64,000 bases of DNA. Origin: Actinocatenispora rupis. Its GTDB lineage: Bacteria; Actinomycetota; Actinomycetes; Mycobacteriales; Micromonosporaceae. A model generated the notes under the pieces. The model did no database searches. It was not told the origin of the DNA and was given only the letters and a program-made list of their open reading frames with translations. Positions 8,543 through 16,848 of the stretch are shown piece after piece. The stretch's first letter is position 1. The number at the start of each line of letters is the position of its first letter. The DNA lies in NCBI RefSeq assembly GCF_016861975.1, contig NZ_BOMB01000032.1, positions 1 to 64,000 on the forward strand, given 5' to 3'. Both the position numbers and the translations under genes were made by a program.

Positions 8543-8547
8543 CCGCC

Positions 8548-9021
8548 TCAACCGCCGGTCCGGTACGCCACCAGGCGCGGGAAACAGTACGTGCGGCCGG
8601 CGTCGGCGGCGAGGTCCTCGGCCTGCGCCGCGCAGTGCGCCCGCCACTCCGGCGGCGCCGTCCGCACACCCAGCGCCTCCCACCGCTGCCAGTGCCGCCA
8701 CCCGTCCGGTACGACATCGGCTCGGGTGACGGTGACGGCGCCGCTGTTGGCCAGGTGCCGGGCCCACCAGTCGGCGGAGTGGAAGCTGTGGAAGTCCTGC
8801 TGCCAGTGGCGCAGGTGGTCCGGAACGCGGCCGTCGATCTCGTGCGTGAGCCCCGGCAGGACGGTGCCGAGCTGGCCGCCGGTCCGCAGAAACGGTGCCA
8901 GGTAAGGCAAGTAGAGGTCGTCGGTGCCGAAGTAGTGGTACGAGTCCACGCTGACGACCGCATCGAAGTACTCCTCCGGAAACGGCATTGCCGGTACGCG
9001 GCGCCGCTGGCCGCAGTGCTC
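8548..9021 (-). pseudogene. 5'-truncated SAM-dependent methyltransferase
   Basis: The open frame (146 residues from an internal ATG at 8988) matches only the C-terminal half of a class I methyltransferase. It starts at the segment after motif II (MPFPEEYFDAVVS), then SYHYFGTDDLYLPYL and PGLTHEIDG, and continues to the usual end. The SAM-binding motif (E/DxGxGxG) is missing. The same frame upstream meets the stop codon of the adjoining phosphotransferase after only about eleven codons, so the first half of the gene has been deleted at or near 8990-9020. Full-length relatives are, from memory, about 250-270 residues. Probably non-functional, unless it acts as a fragment. Confidence 0.75.
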
Positions 9022-9948
9022 TCACCCGACGAGCAGGGCGGTGACGTCCGGGCGGTCCAGAGTGGCGGCGCACCAGGCGAAGTGCCCGTCCGCACCGGCC
9101 GGATCGTACGCGTGCGCGCCGATCAGCGCGTAGTACGCCCGGTAGAGCAGGAGCCGGTCGCGCCGGTGGCCGAGCCGGTCGCAGAACAGCGCGGTCAGTG
9201 TGTCGTCCCAGCGCCGCGCGTCCGGACCGTACATGTCGAAGAAGCCGGCGAACGTCGCCGCGTCGAACGCCGGATCGCCTTTCGTGGTCAGGAATCCCCA
9301 GTCCAGCAGCGCGGTGACCCGCCCGGTGTCGTCGACGAGGACGTTCGGCTGGCACAGGTCTCCGTGCACCAGCCCGCGCGGCGCCGGCGGCAGCTCGGCC
9401 AGCAGCCGCAGTACGCCGGCCACTTTGGCGTCCAGATCACGTACGGCCGCGCGCAGCCCGGCACCGTACCGGTCGAGGCGCCGGCGCAGTACGGCGGCCA
9501 GCGCGTCGCCCCATGTCGGCGCGTTCGGCGACCACGGCGGCGCCTCGCCGAGTACCGGCAGCGCGGCGGCGGCCGGGCCCGCGGCGACCTCGGCGAGCGC
9601 GGTGATTACGGTCAGCGCGGCCGACTGCGCGGTCGGCGGGCCGATCGCGCCGGACGCCAGCGCGTCGTGCAGGGTGCCGCCGGGCAGTCGCCGTTCCACC
9701 GTCACCGCCCGCCCCGCGAGCGACGACACCTCCCGTACGTCGGGCGTCGCGAACGGCAGGCCGGCGTCGAGCAGCTCGGCGTAGAAGGAGACGAGCGGCG
9801 CGAGGTCGGCCGCGGTGCGGTCGAACCAGACCTTCACGACACTGTCCGGGCCGAGCGTGAACGCGGCCGCCTCCATCCCGGAGCCCAACGCCTCCTCGAC
9901 GGCGAACCCGTTGCGCCGCAACCGGTCCGCCCACTCGCTCGCCCCCAC
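9022..9948 (-). CDS. Aminoglycoside phosphotransferase-fold kinase
   Basis: A 308-residue protein of the APH/choline kinase fold. The Brenner motif HGDLCQPNVL (H195, D197, N202) and the metal-binding LLDWG (D216) are present, so it should be catalytically competent. A nucleotide-binding lysine lies in VVKVW (K39). The GTG at 9948 has GGAGGG upstream at a suitable distance. The substrate could be a small molecule, sugar or antibiotic; sequence alone does not tell. Its stop codon lies at the deletion junction of the truncated methyltransferase downstream. Confidence 0.85.
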   Translation of the reverse strand: MGASEWADRLRRNGFAVEEALGSGMEAAAFTLGPDSVVKVWFDRTAADLAPLVSFYAELLDAGLPFATPDVREVSSLAGRAVTVERRLPGGTLHDALASGAIGPPTAQSAALTVITALAEVAAGPAAAALPVLGEAPPWSPNAPTWGDALAAVLRRRLDRYGAGLRAAVRDLDAKVAGVLRLLAELPPAPRGLVHGDLCQPNVLVDDTGRVTALLDWGFLTTKGDPAFDAATFAGFFDMYGPDARRWDDTLTALFCDRLGHRRDRLLLYRAYYALIGAHAYDPAGADGHFAWCAATLDRPDVTALLVG

Positions 9949-10007
9949 CGCACACCCTCCGTCGCCCGGCTCGGTCCCGCACCGACCGTACCCGTCGGCG
10001 GGTCGCG

Positions 10008-10475
10008 TCAGCCGAGGTGTTTGGTCACGTCCACGACCGTCATCGGGTACCCGTGGAACAGCCGGGCCTCCCGGCGTACCTCGGTGAAGCCGAACCGCAG
10101 GAACACCGGCGCCGAGCGCAGCGACGCCACCGCGGTGAGCGTACGGACGCCCCGCGCGGTGGCGCGGTGCTCGATCGCGGCGTACAGGAGGCGGGCGACG
10201 CCGCGGCCGCCGTGGTCGGGATCGACGTAGAGCTGGTCGACCTCGGCGCCGTCCAGGCACGCCCACCCGACGACCCGCCCGTCCAGTACGGCGACGACGC
10301 CGTCGGCGGTCGTGATCTTCCGGCGCAGCGCGTCCTCGGAACCGCTGGATGCCCAGTCCGCCAACGCATCCGGCGCGTAGTACCCGGCCGCGGAGATGCG
10401 GATGGCCCGCGCCCGCAGCGCGTGGACCGCGGCGGCGTCGGCGGCGAGCGCCGTGCGGATCCCGTACCCTGCCAC
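10008..10475 (-). CDS. GNAT family N-acetyltransferase
   Basis: A 155-residue GNAT protein. Motif A is visible as LYVDPDHGGRGVARLL, where the HGGRGV stretch is the acetyl-CoA pyrophosphate loop. A following helix and the RFGFTEVRRE strand match the C-terminal part of the fold. The acceptor substrate is unknown. It is followed on the same strand, 59 bases away, by the phosphotransferase, and preceded by a TetR gene 16 bases away, so the three may be co-transcribed. Confidence 0.88.
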   Translation of the reverse strand: MAGYGIRTALAADAAAVHALRARAIRISAAGYYAPDALADWASSGSEDALRRKITTADGVVAVLDGRVVGWACLDGAEVDQLYVDPDHGGRGVARLLYAAIEHRATARGVRTLTAVASLRSAPVFLRFGFTEVRREARLFHGYPMTVVDVTKHLG

Positions 10476-10491
10476 GGATCGAGGATAGGCG

Positions 10492-11073
10492 TCAGGCGAG
10501 CGCGCCGCGGACCAGGGCGGAGGCGAGGTCGCGTGCCACGGCGGGCGTCACCCCCTGCTCCGGACCGGAGACCATCGTGAACAGCGCCCCGCCGTACAGG
10601 CGGAGCAGGACGGGGATGCGGTCGCGCGGCACGGCCAGGTCGAGGTCGTCGTGGTGCCGGGCGGTGAACTGCTCCGCGCCCAGGATCAGGTCGTGCATCG
10701 CGGCGGCGAGGGCGGGGCGGCGCTGCGACTCCAGCCACAGCTCGAAGATCGCGACGTACCGGTCGCGGTGGTCGCTGGCCGCCTCGTACAGCGAGCCGGC
10801 GATGAGGTCGGTCATCTGCTCGACGAGGGTGCCGCGGCGCGGATGGGTGGCCGCGGCGGCGGCCAGGTCGGCGTTGTGCAGCTCCAGCACCCGGCGGGTG
10901 ACGGCGACGAGCAGGTCCTCCCGGGTACGGAAGTAGTTCGACGCGGTGCCGGTGGGCAGCCCGGCGCGGCGCTCGACGGCGCGGTGGGTGACGCCGTGCA
11001 CGCCGGCGGACACCAGCAGCTCGATCGCGGCGTCGGCGAGGGCGCGGCGGCGCTCCAGGTTGGGTGCTGGCAC
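10492..11073 (-). CDS. TetR family transcriptional regulator
   Basis: A 193-residue TetR regulator. The HTH occupies about residues 10-52, with GVTHRAVERRAGLPTGTASN and YFRTREDLL as the recognition part. A helical ligand-binding domain follows. It is divergent from a flavin monooxygenase, with overlapping palindromes between the two, the classic layout of a repressor controlling a detoxifying or biosynthetic oxygenase. The inducer is unknown. Confidence 0.9.
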   Translation of the reverse strand: MPAPNLERRRALADAAIELLVSAGVHGVTHRAVERRAGLPTGTASNYFRTREDLLVAVTRRVLELHNADLAAAAATHPRRGTLVEQMTDLIAGSLYEAASDHRDRYVAIFELWLESQRRPALAAAMHDLILGAEQFTARHHDDLDLAVPRDRIPVLLRLYGGALFTMVSGPEQGVTPAVARDLASALVRGALA

Positions 11074-11096
11074 GCCCCCAGTCTATGACACCATCG

Positions 11097-11115
11097 GTAC
11101 TAGTACGATCGTAGT
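11097..11115. promoter_or_regulatory. Candidate TetR operator upstream of monooxygenase
   Basis: Two overlapping perfect 10-base palindromes, GTACTAGTAC (11097-11106) and TACGATCGTA (11104-11113), within an ACTA...TAGT frame. They lie between the divergent TetR and monooxygenase starts and just upstream of the GGAGGT ribosome site at 11120. Confidence 0.55.
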
Positions 11116-11130
11116 GAATGGAGGTGTGTC

Positions 11131-12240
11131 ATGGACGTACTGATCGCCGGAGCCGGGGTCGGGGGCCTCGCGCTGACGCACGGGCTGCGCCAGCGCGGCC
11201 ACCGGGTACGGGTACTGGAGGCCGCGGCGGGGCTACGGCGCGGCGGGGCCGGCGTCACGATCTTCAGCAACGGGCACGCGGCACTCGCCGGGCTCGGCGT
11301 GAGCCTGGACGGGCTCGGCGGGCGGATGACGGGGCTGCGCCTACGTACCGCGGAGGGTCGTGGCGTCGTCCGCGCCGACCTGCGGATGCTGCGCGGGCCG
11401 GTCCGCGTGATCGCCCGCGAACAGCTCGTCGACCGGCTCGCCGAGGGCCTCCCCGACGACGTGATCCGCTTCGACACCCCCGTCACCGACGTACGCACCG
11501 GCGACGGCCGGGTCGTCGCCCTCGACGCGTCCGGCGCCGAACACGAGGCGGACGTCCTCGTCGGCGCCGACGGGTACCGCTCGGCGGTGCGGCGCGCGGT
11601 CCTCGACCCGGCGCCCGCCGCGGACGTCGGCTGGTCCACCTGGCAGGGCCTCGGCCCACTCCTGCCCGACCTCGCCCGCGGCACCACCGGCGAACTGATC
11701 GTCGGCGACGCCGGCCTCGTCGGCCTGCTCCCCGCCGGGGACGGGCTGCTCCAGTGGTGGTTCGACACCCGCTGGACCGGCGACGACCCGCCGTCGCCGA
11801 GCGCGATGCTGCGCGACCGCTTCGCCACCTACGCCGAGCCGGTACCGGCCCTGCTGGCCAGCGTCACCGACGCCGACATCGGCCGCTACCCGCACGTCCT
11901 GCACCGGGTCGGCGACCGGTGGGGCAGCGGCGCGGCCACCCTGCTCGGCGACGCGGCCCACGCGTTCCCGCCCACCCAGGCACAGGGCGCCAACCAGGCG
12001 CTCGAAGACGCGTGGCTGCTCGCCCGCACCCTCACCGACCCCGCCGCCGACTCCCTCCGCCGGTACGAACGGGTCCGCGCGCGGCGCGCCGGCCTGGTGT
12101 CCCGGCTCGCCGCACGCGAAGGCGTCAACCAGCCGCCGCCGCGGTGGATGGGGCCGCTGCTGTCGGCGCTGCCGCCGCGACTCGTGGGCCTGGCGTACCG
12201 GGCGCAGATCCGCCGGTTCAGCGACGTCCGCGCCGGGTGA
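11131..12240 (+). CDS. FAD-dependent aromatic-ring-type monooxygenase
   Basis: A 369-residue class A flavoprotein monooxygenase. The FAD dinucleotide motif GAGVGG lies at about 7-12, the DG motif (GADGYRSAVRR) at about 148, and the GD motif (LLGDAAHAFPP) at about 271, followed by QGANQALEDAW. GGAGGT lies five bases upstream of the ATG. Such enzymes hydroxylate aromatic or polyketide-like compounds using NAD(P)H and oxygen in the cytoplasm. Control by the divergent TetR gene is likely. Confidence 0.9.
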   Translation: MDVLIAGAGVGGLALTHGLRQRGHRVRVLEAAAGLRRGGAGVTIFSNGHAALAGLGVSLDGLGGRMTGLRLRTAEGRGVVRADLRMLRGPVRVIAREQLVDRLAEGLPDDVIRFDTPVTDVRTGDGRVVALDASGAEHEADVLVGADGYRSAVRRAVLDPAPAADVGWSTWQGLGPLLPDLARGTTGELIVGDAGLVGLLPAGDGLLQWWFDTRWTGDDPPSPSAMLRDRFATYAEPVPALLASVTDADIGRYPHVLHRVGDRWGSGAATLLGDAAHAFPPTQAQGANQALEDAWLLARTLTDPAADSLRRYERVRARRAGLVSRLAAREGVNQPPPRWMGPLLSALPPRLVGLAYRAQIRRFSDVRAG

Positions 12241-12279
12241 GCCAACGCCCACCCGGCCGACGCCGTGCGGTGCCGCGGG

Positions 12280-13140
12280 TCAGTCCCAGCGGAGCGTACC
12301 CAGCAGGTGGGTGAACGCGTCCTGCGTGGTGCTGCCTCCCTCGCTCGGCACGTAGGTGAGGACGTAGGTGTTGCCGCCGACGCGCCAGATCGCGTTCCAC
12401 GGGCCACCGCCGGAGCGGGTGATCGTCGCGTCGTGCGAACCGAACCGCATCGTGGTCACGACCGTACCGGGGTTGCCGCGGCCGCGGGTCGGTGTCGCGG
12501 TGAGGGACACGGCGCTGCCGTTCGGTCCGCTGTACGTGGCCGACCACAGGTCGTCCCCCGCGGCCCAGGCGCCCTTCGCTCTGGTCCAGCCGGTCGCGGC
12601 GAGATCCGGCAGGTCACGCTCGTGGTACACGGGGCGCGACCCGCCGCCCGCACCGAGCACCGTCCGGTCACCGAGGCCGGCCGACAGGTGCACGGTCACC
12701 GGAACGGCCTGCCCGCCGGTCGCGCAGTCACCGGCGGGAACGACCGCACCGCGTACCGCGATCACGACCCGGTCGGCGCTCTGCCGTACCAGCTCGCCGC
12801 GCGGCCCGGTCACGTCCGTGCAGCCCTTGACGCCGGCGTACACGGTGATGGTCCGGTCGTCGCGGGCCACCATCGCCGACCACCACGGCACGACCGGCAA
12901 CGCCGACGGGGACGGCGACGCGGCGGGTGCCGGCCGGCTCGGCGTCGGCCGTACGCCGACCGCGACCGCGACACCACCCAGTACGAGAACGGTCAGGGCC
13001 GCGGCCACACCGGCGGCGAGGGCGACGCGGCGCCGACGTACCCGGCGGTGGATCGCAGCCAGGGGCGCGCCCCGGTGGTCGGGCGGGACGTCGGCGGTCG
13101 CCGCGTCCAGCAGCTCGCGAAGTCGCTGTCCGTCGGTCAC
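12280..13140 (-). CDS. Single-pass membrane protein, probable anti-sigma partner
   Basis: A 286-residue protein with a short cytoplasmic part (1-38), one membrane helix (about 39-62), a Ser/Pro linker and a large extracytoplasmic domain (about 90-286) of unknown fold. Its GTG start overlaps the TGA of the upstream SigE-type sigma gene (GTGA), implying translational coupling. That arrangement is typical of anti-sigma or sigma-associated membrane proteins. No zinc-binding HxxxCxxC is present in the short cytoplasmic part, so it is not a classical ZAS anti-sigma factor. The role is inferred from position only. Confidence 0.75.
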   Translation of the reverse strand: MTDGQRLRELLDAATADVPPDHRGAPLAAIHRRVRRRRVALAAGVAAALTVLVLGGVAVAVGVRPTPSRPAPAASPSPSALPVVPWWSAMVARDDRTITVYAGVKGCTDVTGPRGELVRQSADRVVIAVRGAVVPAGDCATGGQAVPVTVHLSAGLGDRTVLGAGGGSRPVYHERDLPDLAATGWTRAKGAWAAGDDLWSATYSGPNGSAVSLTATPTRGRGNPGTVVTTMRFGSHDATITRSGGGPWNAIWRVGGNTYVLTYVPSEGGSTTQDAFTHLLGTLRWD

Positions 13141-13643
13141 CGCAGCTCCTCTCCACCCGTGGTCGACGCGCCGATGAGTTCCCGCAGGCCGGGGTCGGCC
13201 CGCAGCACCGCGAGCGCCCGCGCCGTGTACGACTTGACCGTGCCGAGCCCGATGCCCAGCGCCGCCGCCGTCGCGGCCTCCGTCAGGTCGGCGTGGAACC
13301 GGAGCATGAGTACCGCGCGCTGCTGGCGGGGCAACGCCACCACGGCCCGCCGCACCGACTCCCGCAGGTCGACCCTGGCGTTGGTGTCGGTGTCCGGGCG
13401 TTCCGGCAACGAACCGGCCGGCACCTCACCCCACCATCGTCGGCGCCGCCACGACAGGTACGTGGTCGCCAGCACCGTCCGCAGGTACGCGTCGGGCGCG
13501 TCCAACCGCGACCAGCGCCCGTGCACCCGGGCCAGTACCGTCTGGAGCAGGTCCTCGGCCAGATGCCAGTCACCGGTCAGCAGCCACGCAGAGCGCAGCA
13601 ACCGGGGCCATGCCGCCGTGACGTAGTCCGCGAAGTCGTCCAC
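13137..13643 (-). CDS. SigE-family (actinobacterial) ECF sigma factor
   Basis: A 168-residue sigma factor of the actinobacterial SigE subfamily. The diagnostic LLTGDWHLAEDLLQ stands in region 2, and region 4 carries GIGLGTVKSYTARAL. I chose the GTG at 13643 because GGTGGAGG precedes it and the product then begins like other family members (DDFADYV followed by the first helix). GTG codons 6 and 12 bases upstream are possible. The gene is coupled to the membrane protein gene downstream. Confidence 0.88.
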   Translation of the reverse strand: MDDFADYVTAAWPRLLRSAWLLTGDWHLAEDLLQTVLARVHGRWSRLDAPDAYLRTVLATTYLSWRRRRWWGEVPAGSLPERPDTDTNARVDLRESVRRAVVALPRQQRAVLMLRFHADLTEAATAAALGIGLGTVKSYTARALAVLRADPGLRELIGASTTGGEELR

Positions 13644-13724
13644 CGCCACCTCCACCCGGGATGACGACCCGGACCCCGTGCAGGGTTGCCCTGGCACGCG
13701 AAAACCTCAGCCCCACGCGGGACG

Positions 13725-13870
13725 TCAGGGCGTGGACGGGTCGAGCCCGAGCGCGTCGCGCACCTGGTCGCGCAGATCCGGCGAGGCGAACTCCGCGACC
13801 CAGTCGGCGAACCGCCGGGTGTACCCGACCAGCACCTCCTCGTCGACGTCCGCCGGACCGCCGGGACTGA
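13725..13870 (-). pseudogene. Possible C-terminal relic of a lost gene
   Basis: About 48 codons with strong GC3 bias, reading leftward to a TGA at 13725, include VGYTRRFADWVAEFASPD. No credible start or domain is present, and the coding character fades beyond about 13870. It may be the tail of a deleted gene or a very small protein starting at an internal GTG. Confidence 0.3.
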
Positions 13871-14012
13871 GCCGCCCCGCGGCCCGACGACGTCCGGCTC
13901 CGACCGTACGAGATCCGTTGCCCCGACGGTGTTCCAAGCCGAGGCGCAGGGTCGGGCGGTTGATCGGAGCCGGCGTGCCGAGCCGCGGGACCGGCCGGCA
14001 CCTTCGCGCGTA

Positions 14013-14112
14013 GCGACCCGGCCGAGACGTGCGGGGTCGGTCTGTCAGCCCGCGGCGGCGGGGCGACCCGGCCGGACGCGTCGGGGAAGAGTGCGTCAGC
14101 CCGCGGCGGCGG
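14013..14112. repeat. Imperfect tandem duplication of about 50 bp at a gene end
   Basis: Unit 1 (14013-14061) and unit 2 (14063-14112) both start GCGACCCGGCCG and end with GTCAGCCCGCGGCGGCGG; the middle part differs. The second unit contains the stop codon and last codons of the hydrolase gene, so the 3' end of that gene has been duplicated downstream. Confidence 0.65.
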
Positions 14113-15013
14113 TGGCGTCGACGGACAGGACGTGCCGGCGCAGGAACGACAGCTCCGCCTCCAGCGCGCGTTCGTGCCCGTCGAGGAACGGTTCGTAGTG
14201 GCCGCCGGGCATCCGTACCAGTTCGCCGCGCGGCGCCCGGCGTACGGCGCGGGCGGCGGGCTCGGCCAGCGCCGTACGGTCGTCGTCGCAGACGAGGACG
14301 AGCAGCGGGCACCGTACCCGGGAGATGACGCGGCCGGGCCGGTAGAGGCTCTGGCCGAACACCACGCGCGCGGCGATCTCCTGCCGCCATTCCGGGTACT
14401 CCCCGGCCCGCAGCGCGCGCGGCCCCACCTGCGAGTCCGGCGTACTGACCAGCGCGACGGTACCGGGTGGGCCGGCGAGCGGTACGGTCCGCGGCGGTCG
14501 CCCGAGCAGTCCGCCGACCGTGTCGGCGAGGGCGTGGCCGACGAGCCGCAGCATGGCGCCGGGCCGTTGGTAGCGTGCCGCGTGCCGGCTGACGGTCGGG
14601 CCGTCGACGTTGGGGGTCTGCGCGATCACCGCGGCGACGCGCGGATCGGCCGCCGCGACCCGCAGGACGTGCCCGCCGGACGCGGAGAACGCCCACAGCG
14701 CGATGCGGTCGGGGTCGATGCCCGGCAGGCTCCGCGCGTACGCGATGGCGGCGTGCCAGTCGGCGAGCTGGTCGGCGACGCGGGCGACCTGCCGCCACCG
14801 GCCGCCGCTCTCGCCGAAGTTGCGGTAGTCGAAGGCGAGCACGCCGAGCCCGGCCTCCTGGAAGCGCGGCGCGAACAGGTCGGTGCCGGGCCCCTTCGGT
14901 ACGCCGAGGCCGCCGGCCATGATCACGCAGGCACCGCTGGTGCCCGGGTGGTACCACGCGGCGTATTCGATGTCGCCGCGGACGAATCGCACTGCTTCGC
15001 GGGTGACGGACAT
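14096..15013 (-). CDS. Alpha/beta hydrolase (dienelactone-hydrolase-like)
   Basis: A 305-residue alpha/beta hydrolase. FDYRNFGESGG precedes the nucleophile elbow at about FSASGG (S112 likely). An acid in LVCDDDR and a histidine in PGGHYEPF complete a probable triad. The ATG at 15013 is preferred because GGAAGG lies upstream. A perfect 18-base palindrome at 15059-15076 and a same-strand TetR gene upstream suggest TetR control. The natural ester or lactone substrate is unknown. Confidence 0.88.
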   Translation of the reverse strand: MSVTREAVRFVRGDIEYAAWYHPGTSGACVIMAGGLGVPKGPGTDLFAPRFQEAGLGVLAFDYRNFGESGGRWRQVARVADQLADWHAAIAYARSLPGIDPDRIALWAFSASGGHVLRVAAADPRVAAVIAQTPNVDGPTVSRHAARYQRPGAMLRLVGHALADTVGGLLGRPPRTVPLAGPPGTVALVSTPDSQVGPRALRAGEYPEWRQEIAARVVFGQSLYRPGRVISRVRCPLLVLVCDDDRTALAEPAARAVRRAPRGELVRMPGGHYEPFLDGHERALEAELSFLRRHVLSVDATAAAG

Positions 15014-15058
15014 TCCGCGCACCGCCTTCCGGGGTGGACGTGGGATCCAGCCCACCAA

Positions 15059-15076
15059 GTGAACCACGCGGTTCAC
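15059..15076. promoter_or_regulatory. Candidate TetR operator
   Basis: Perfect inverted repeat GTGAACC-ACGC-GGTTCAC between the end of the TetR gene (15096) and the start of the hydrolase (15013), in the hydrolase promoter region. Confidence 0.6.
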
Positions 15077-15095
15077 AACACCGTCCACCGGGTAC

Positions 15096-15698
15096 TCAGC
15101 CCGCCGCCTCCTCCCGGTCCAGCGCCCGCGTCAGCGCCGCGAACCCGGCGTCGATCCCGGCCGGGTCACCGCCCGTCGCCCGGTGGATCAGGAACCCGCG
15201 CAGCGTCGCGAGTACCAGCTGCGCCACCTCGGCCTTCCGCGCGTCCGACCAGTCCGGCGGGCACAACCCCACCAACGTCGGCAGGTACTGCTGCGACGCG
15301 CCGCGACCCAGCTCCGCGTACCGCTCCGGGTCGTACATGGTCAGGCCGATCGCCTGGTCGAGTACCCGGGACTCCTCGCCGACGAGTACCGGCCAGACCG
15401 CGCGTACCCGCGCGGACAGGGTGTCGGGGACGGCGCCGCTCGCCGCGAGCGCGCCGTCGATCCGGCGGTCGCGCAGCGCCAGGATCGCCTGCGTCAGCAG
15501 GTCGTCCACGCCGTCGAAGTGGTACAGCAGGACCTTGTGCGTGGTGCCGGCCGCGCGCGCCGCGCGGCGCAGCGAGAAGTCCACCAGCCCGTTGGCGGCC
15601 AGGTCGTCGGTCACCCGCGCCAGCAGTTCCTGCCGCCGGGCCTCCCCGCGCCGCGAACCCGTCGACCGGCGGTACGCGGGCCGCCCGTCCTCGTCCAT
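15096..15698 (-). CDS. TetR family transcriptional regulator
   Basis: A 200-residue TetR regulator. The HTH at about 14-60 includes LVDFSLRRAARAAGTTHKVL and YHFDGVDDLL. The C-terminal domain is helical and contains GRGASQQYLPTLVGLCP. The ATG at 15698 fits the family. It lies directly upstream of, and on the same strand as, the alpha/beta hydrolase. Since the palindrome sits between them, the regulator probably acts on the hydrolase gene alone rather than on its own promoter. Confidence 0.88.
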   Translation of the reverse strand: MDEDGRPAYRRSTGSRRGEARRQELLARVTDDLAANGLVDFSLRRAARAAGTTHKVLLYHFDGVDDLLTQAILALRDRRIDGALAASGAVPDTLSARVRAVWPVLVGEESRVLDQAIGLTMYDPERYAELGRGASQQYLPTLVGLCPPDWSDARKAEVAQLVLATLRGFLIHRATGGDPAGIDAGFAALTRALDREEAAG

Positions 15699-15798
15699 GC
15701 CGAACCCCGTTCCCACAGCCGCCGGGAGAGTCGGCCGGACGACCGACCCCCCCTTTGTACCAACGAACGGGCCAGCACCCGGCGCACCGGTCGGGCCG

Positions 15799-16248
15799 TC
15801 AGGCGCGGGTGAACTCCATGATCCAGTTCGACTCCCAGGTCTTTCCGCCGTCGGCGGAGAACTCCTGCTCCCAGCGCGCCGAGTTCGCGGTGATGTCGGA
15901 CCAGACGAAGTGCGCGCGGATCGGCCGGCCCTCGTGGGTGTCGTCGCCGTAGAAGTCGCCGCGGCCGTCGGTGAACGTGCCGACCACCGGCGGGAACAGC
16001 GTCCCGGTACGGCTGCTCGCCCAGTACAGCGACCATTCCTTCCGCTCGACGTCGAACAGGCGCAGGGTGAAACCGCGGCTGCCCAGCGTCGGGAACACGA
16101 TCTCGTCGGTGTTCCCGCCACCCTCGAAGATCTGCCGACAGGTACTCGTCCCCGGAAACGTCTCCCAGTCGTCGCACCCGGCGAGCAGCGTCGTACGCCG
16201 GTGGTTGACCACGTTCCAGGTACCGATGAAGAAGTCGAAGTCGCTCAT
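15799..16248 (-). CDS. DUF1579-like beta-barrel protein
   Basis: A 149-residue protein beginning DFDFFIGTWNVVNHRR, the typical opening of small calycin-like (DUF1579-type) proteins with an IGTW motif. Aromatic residues alternate in strands (WSLYWASS, HFVWSD), and it ends on WIMEFTR. Such proteins are cytoplasmic barrels thought to bind small ligands; no catalytic site is evident. No signal peptide is present. It lies between a TetR gene and a CGNR protein, with no obvious operon link. Confidence 0.75.
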   Translation of the reverse strand: MSDFDFFIGTWNVVNHRRTTLLAGCDDWETFPGTSTCRQIFEGGGNTDEIVFPTLGSRGFTLRLFDVERKEWSLYWASSRTGTLFPPVVGTFTDGRGDFYGDDTHEGRPIRAHFVWSDITANSARWEQEFSADGGKTWESNWIMEFTRA

Positions 16249-16285
16249 GCCGCCGATCGTCGCCGACCACGGCTGACAACCCCCG

Positions 16286-16843
16286 TCAGCGACCCCGACG
16301 CGCGTCAGCCGCGGATCCGCGCCGCTGCCGGTACGCGCGGGACTTGTGCCGGGCGCCGCAGACCGCCATCGTGCACCAGACCGCGGCCCGCGCCGGCGAC
16401 GCGTCGAAGTACGCCCAGCGGCAGGTGGGGCGGCGGCAGAGCTTGAGCCGCGACCAGCTGCCGTCGACCGCGGCCGCGGCGACCGCGGCGAGCACCGCGG
16501 CCGGGGCCACCAGCCGGCCGCCGGCCGGTACGAGGGTGATCGCGCCGGACCCGTCGACGTCCAGCCGCAGCGCGGGGTCGCCCACCGCCGCGCGGGCGGA
16601 CGCCAGGGTCGCCGGGGCGAGCGGCTCGTCGGCGCCGTGCGCCCCGACCAGGGCCCGCAACCCGTCCCGCAGCGCGACGGTCCGCCGCCGGTCGGCCGCG
16701 GTGGCCGCGCCCGGGAAACCGTTCCGTACCAACCATTCCCGGTACCCGTCGGGCTCGGCGATCTCGTCGGTGCCGCGGGCCACCGAGACGGTGTTGAGCA
16801 GGTCCCGGACGAGTTCCAGGCGCCCGGGCGCTGGCCGCGACAC
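16286..16843 (-). CDS. CGNR zinc-finger-like (ABATE domain) protein, altered CGNR motif
   Basis: A 185-residue ABATE/CGNR protein. The N-terminal ABATE domain covers about 1-125. The C-terminal zinc-finger-like region reads LKLCRRPTCRWAYFD followed by WCTMAVCGARHKSRAYRQR. The family name motif CGNR is here CGAR (Asn to Ala), while all four cysteines remain. These proteins are predicted DNA-binding regulators. The GTG start lies five bases beyond the stop codon of the upstream TetR gene, so the two are likely co-transcribed and controlled through the large palindrome at 17371. Confidence 0.85.
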   Translation of the reverse strand: MSRPAPGRLELVRDLLNTVSVARGTDEIAEPDGYREWLVRNGFPGAATAADRRRTVALRDGLRALVGAHGADEPLAPATLASARAAVGDPALRLDVDGSGAITLVPAGGRLVAPAAVLAAVAAAAVDGSWSRLKLCRRPTCRWAYFDASPARAAVWCTMAVCGARHKSRAYRQRRGSAADARRGR

Positions 16844-16848
16844 GGGTG

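Noticed and set aside
10018-10053. GTTT followed by GGGTAC
   Set aside because: The spacer is 22 bases and the pair lies inside the GNAT coding region, pointing to no gene.
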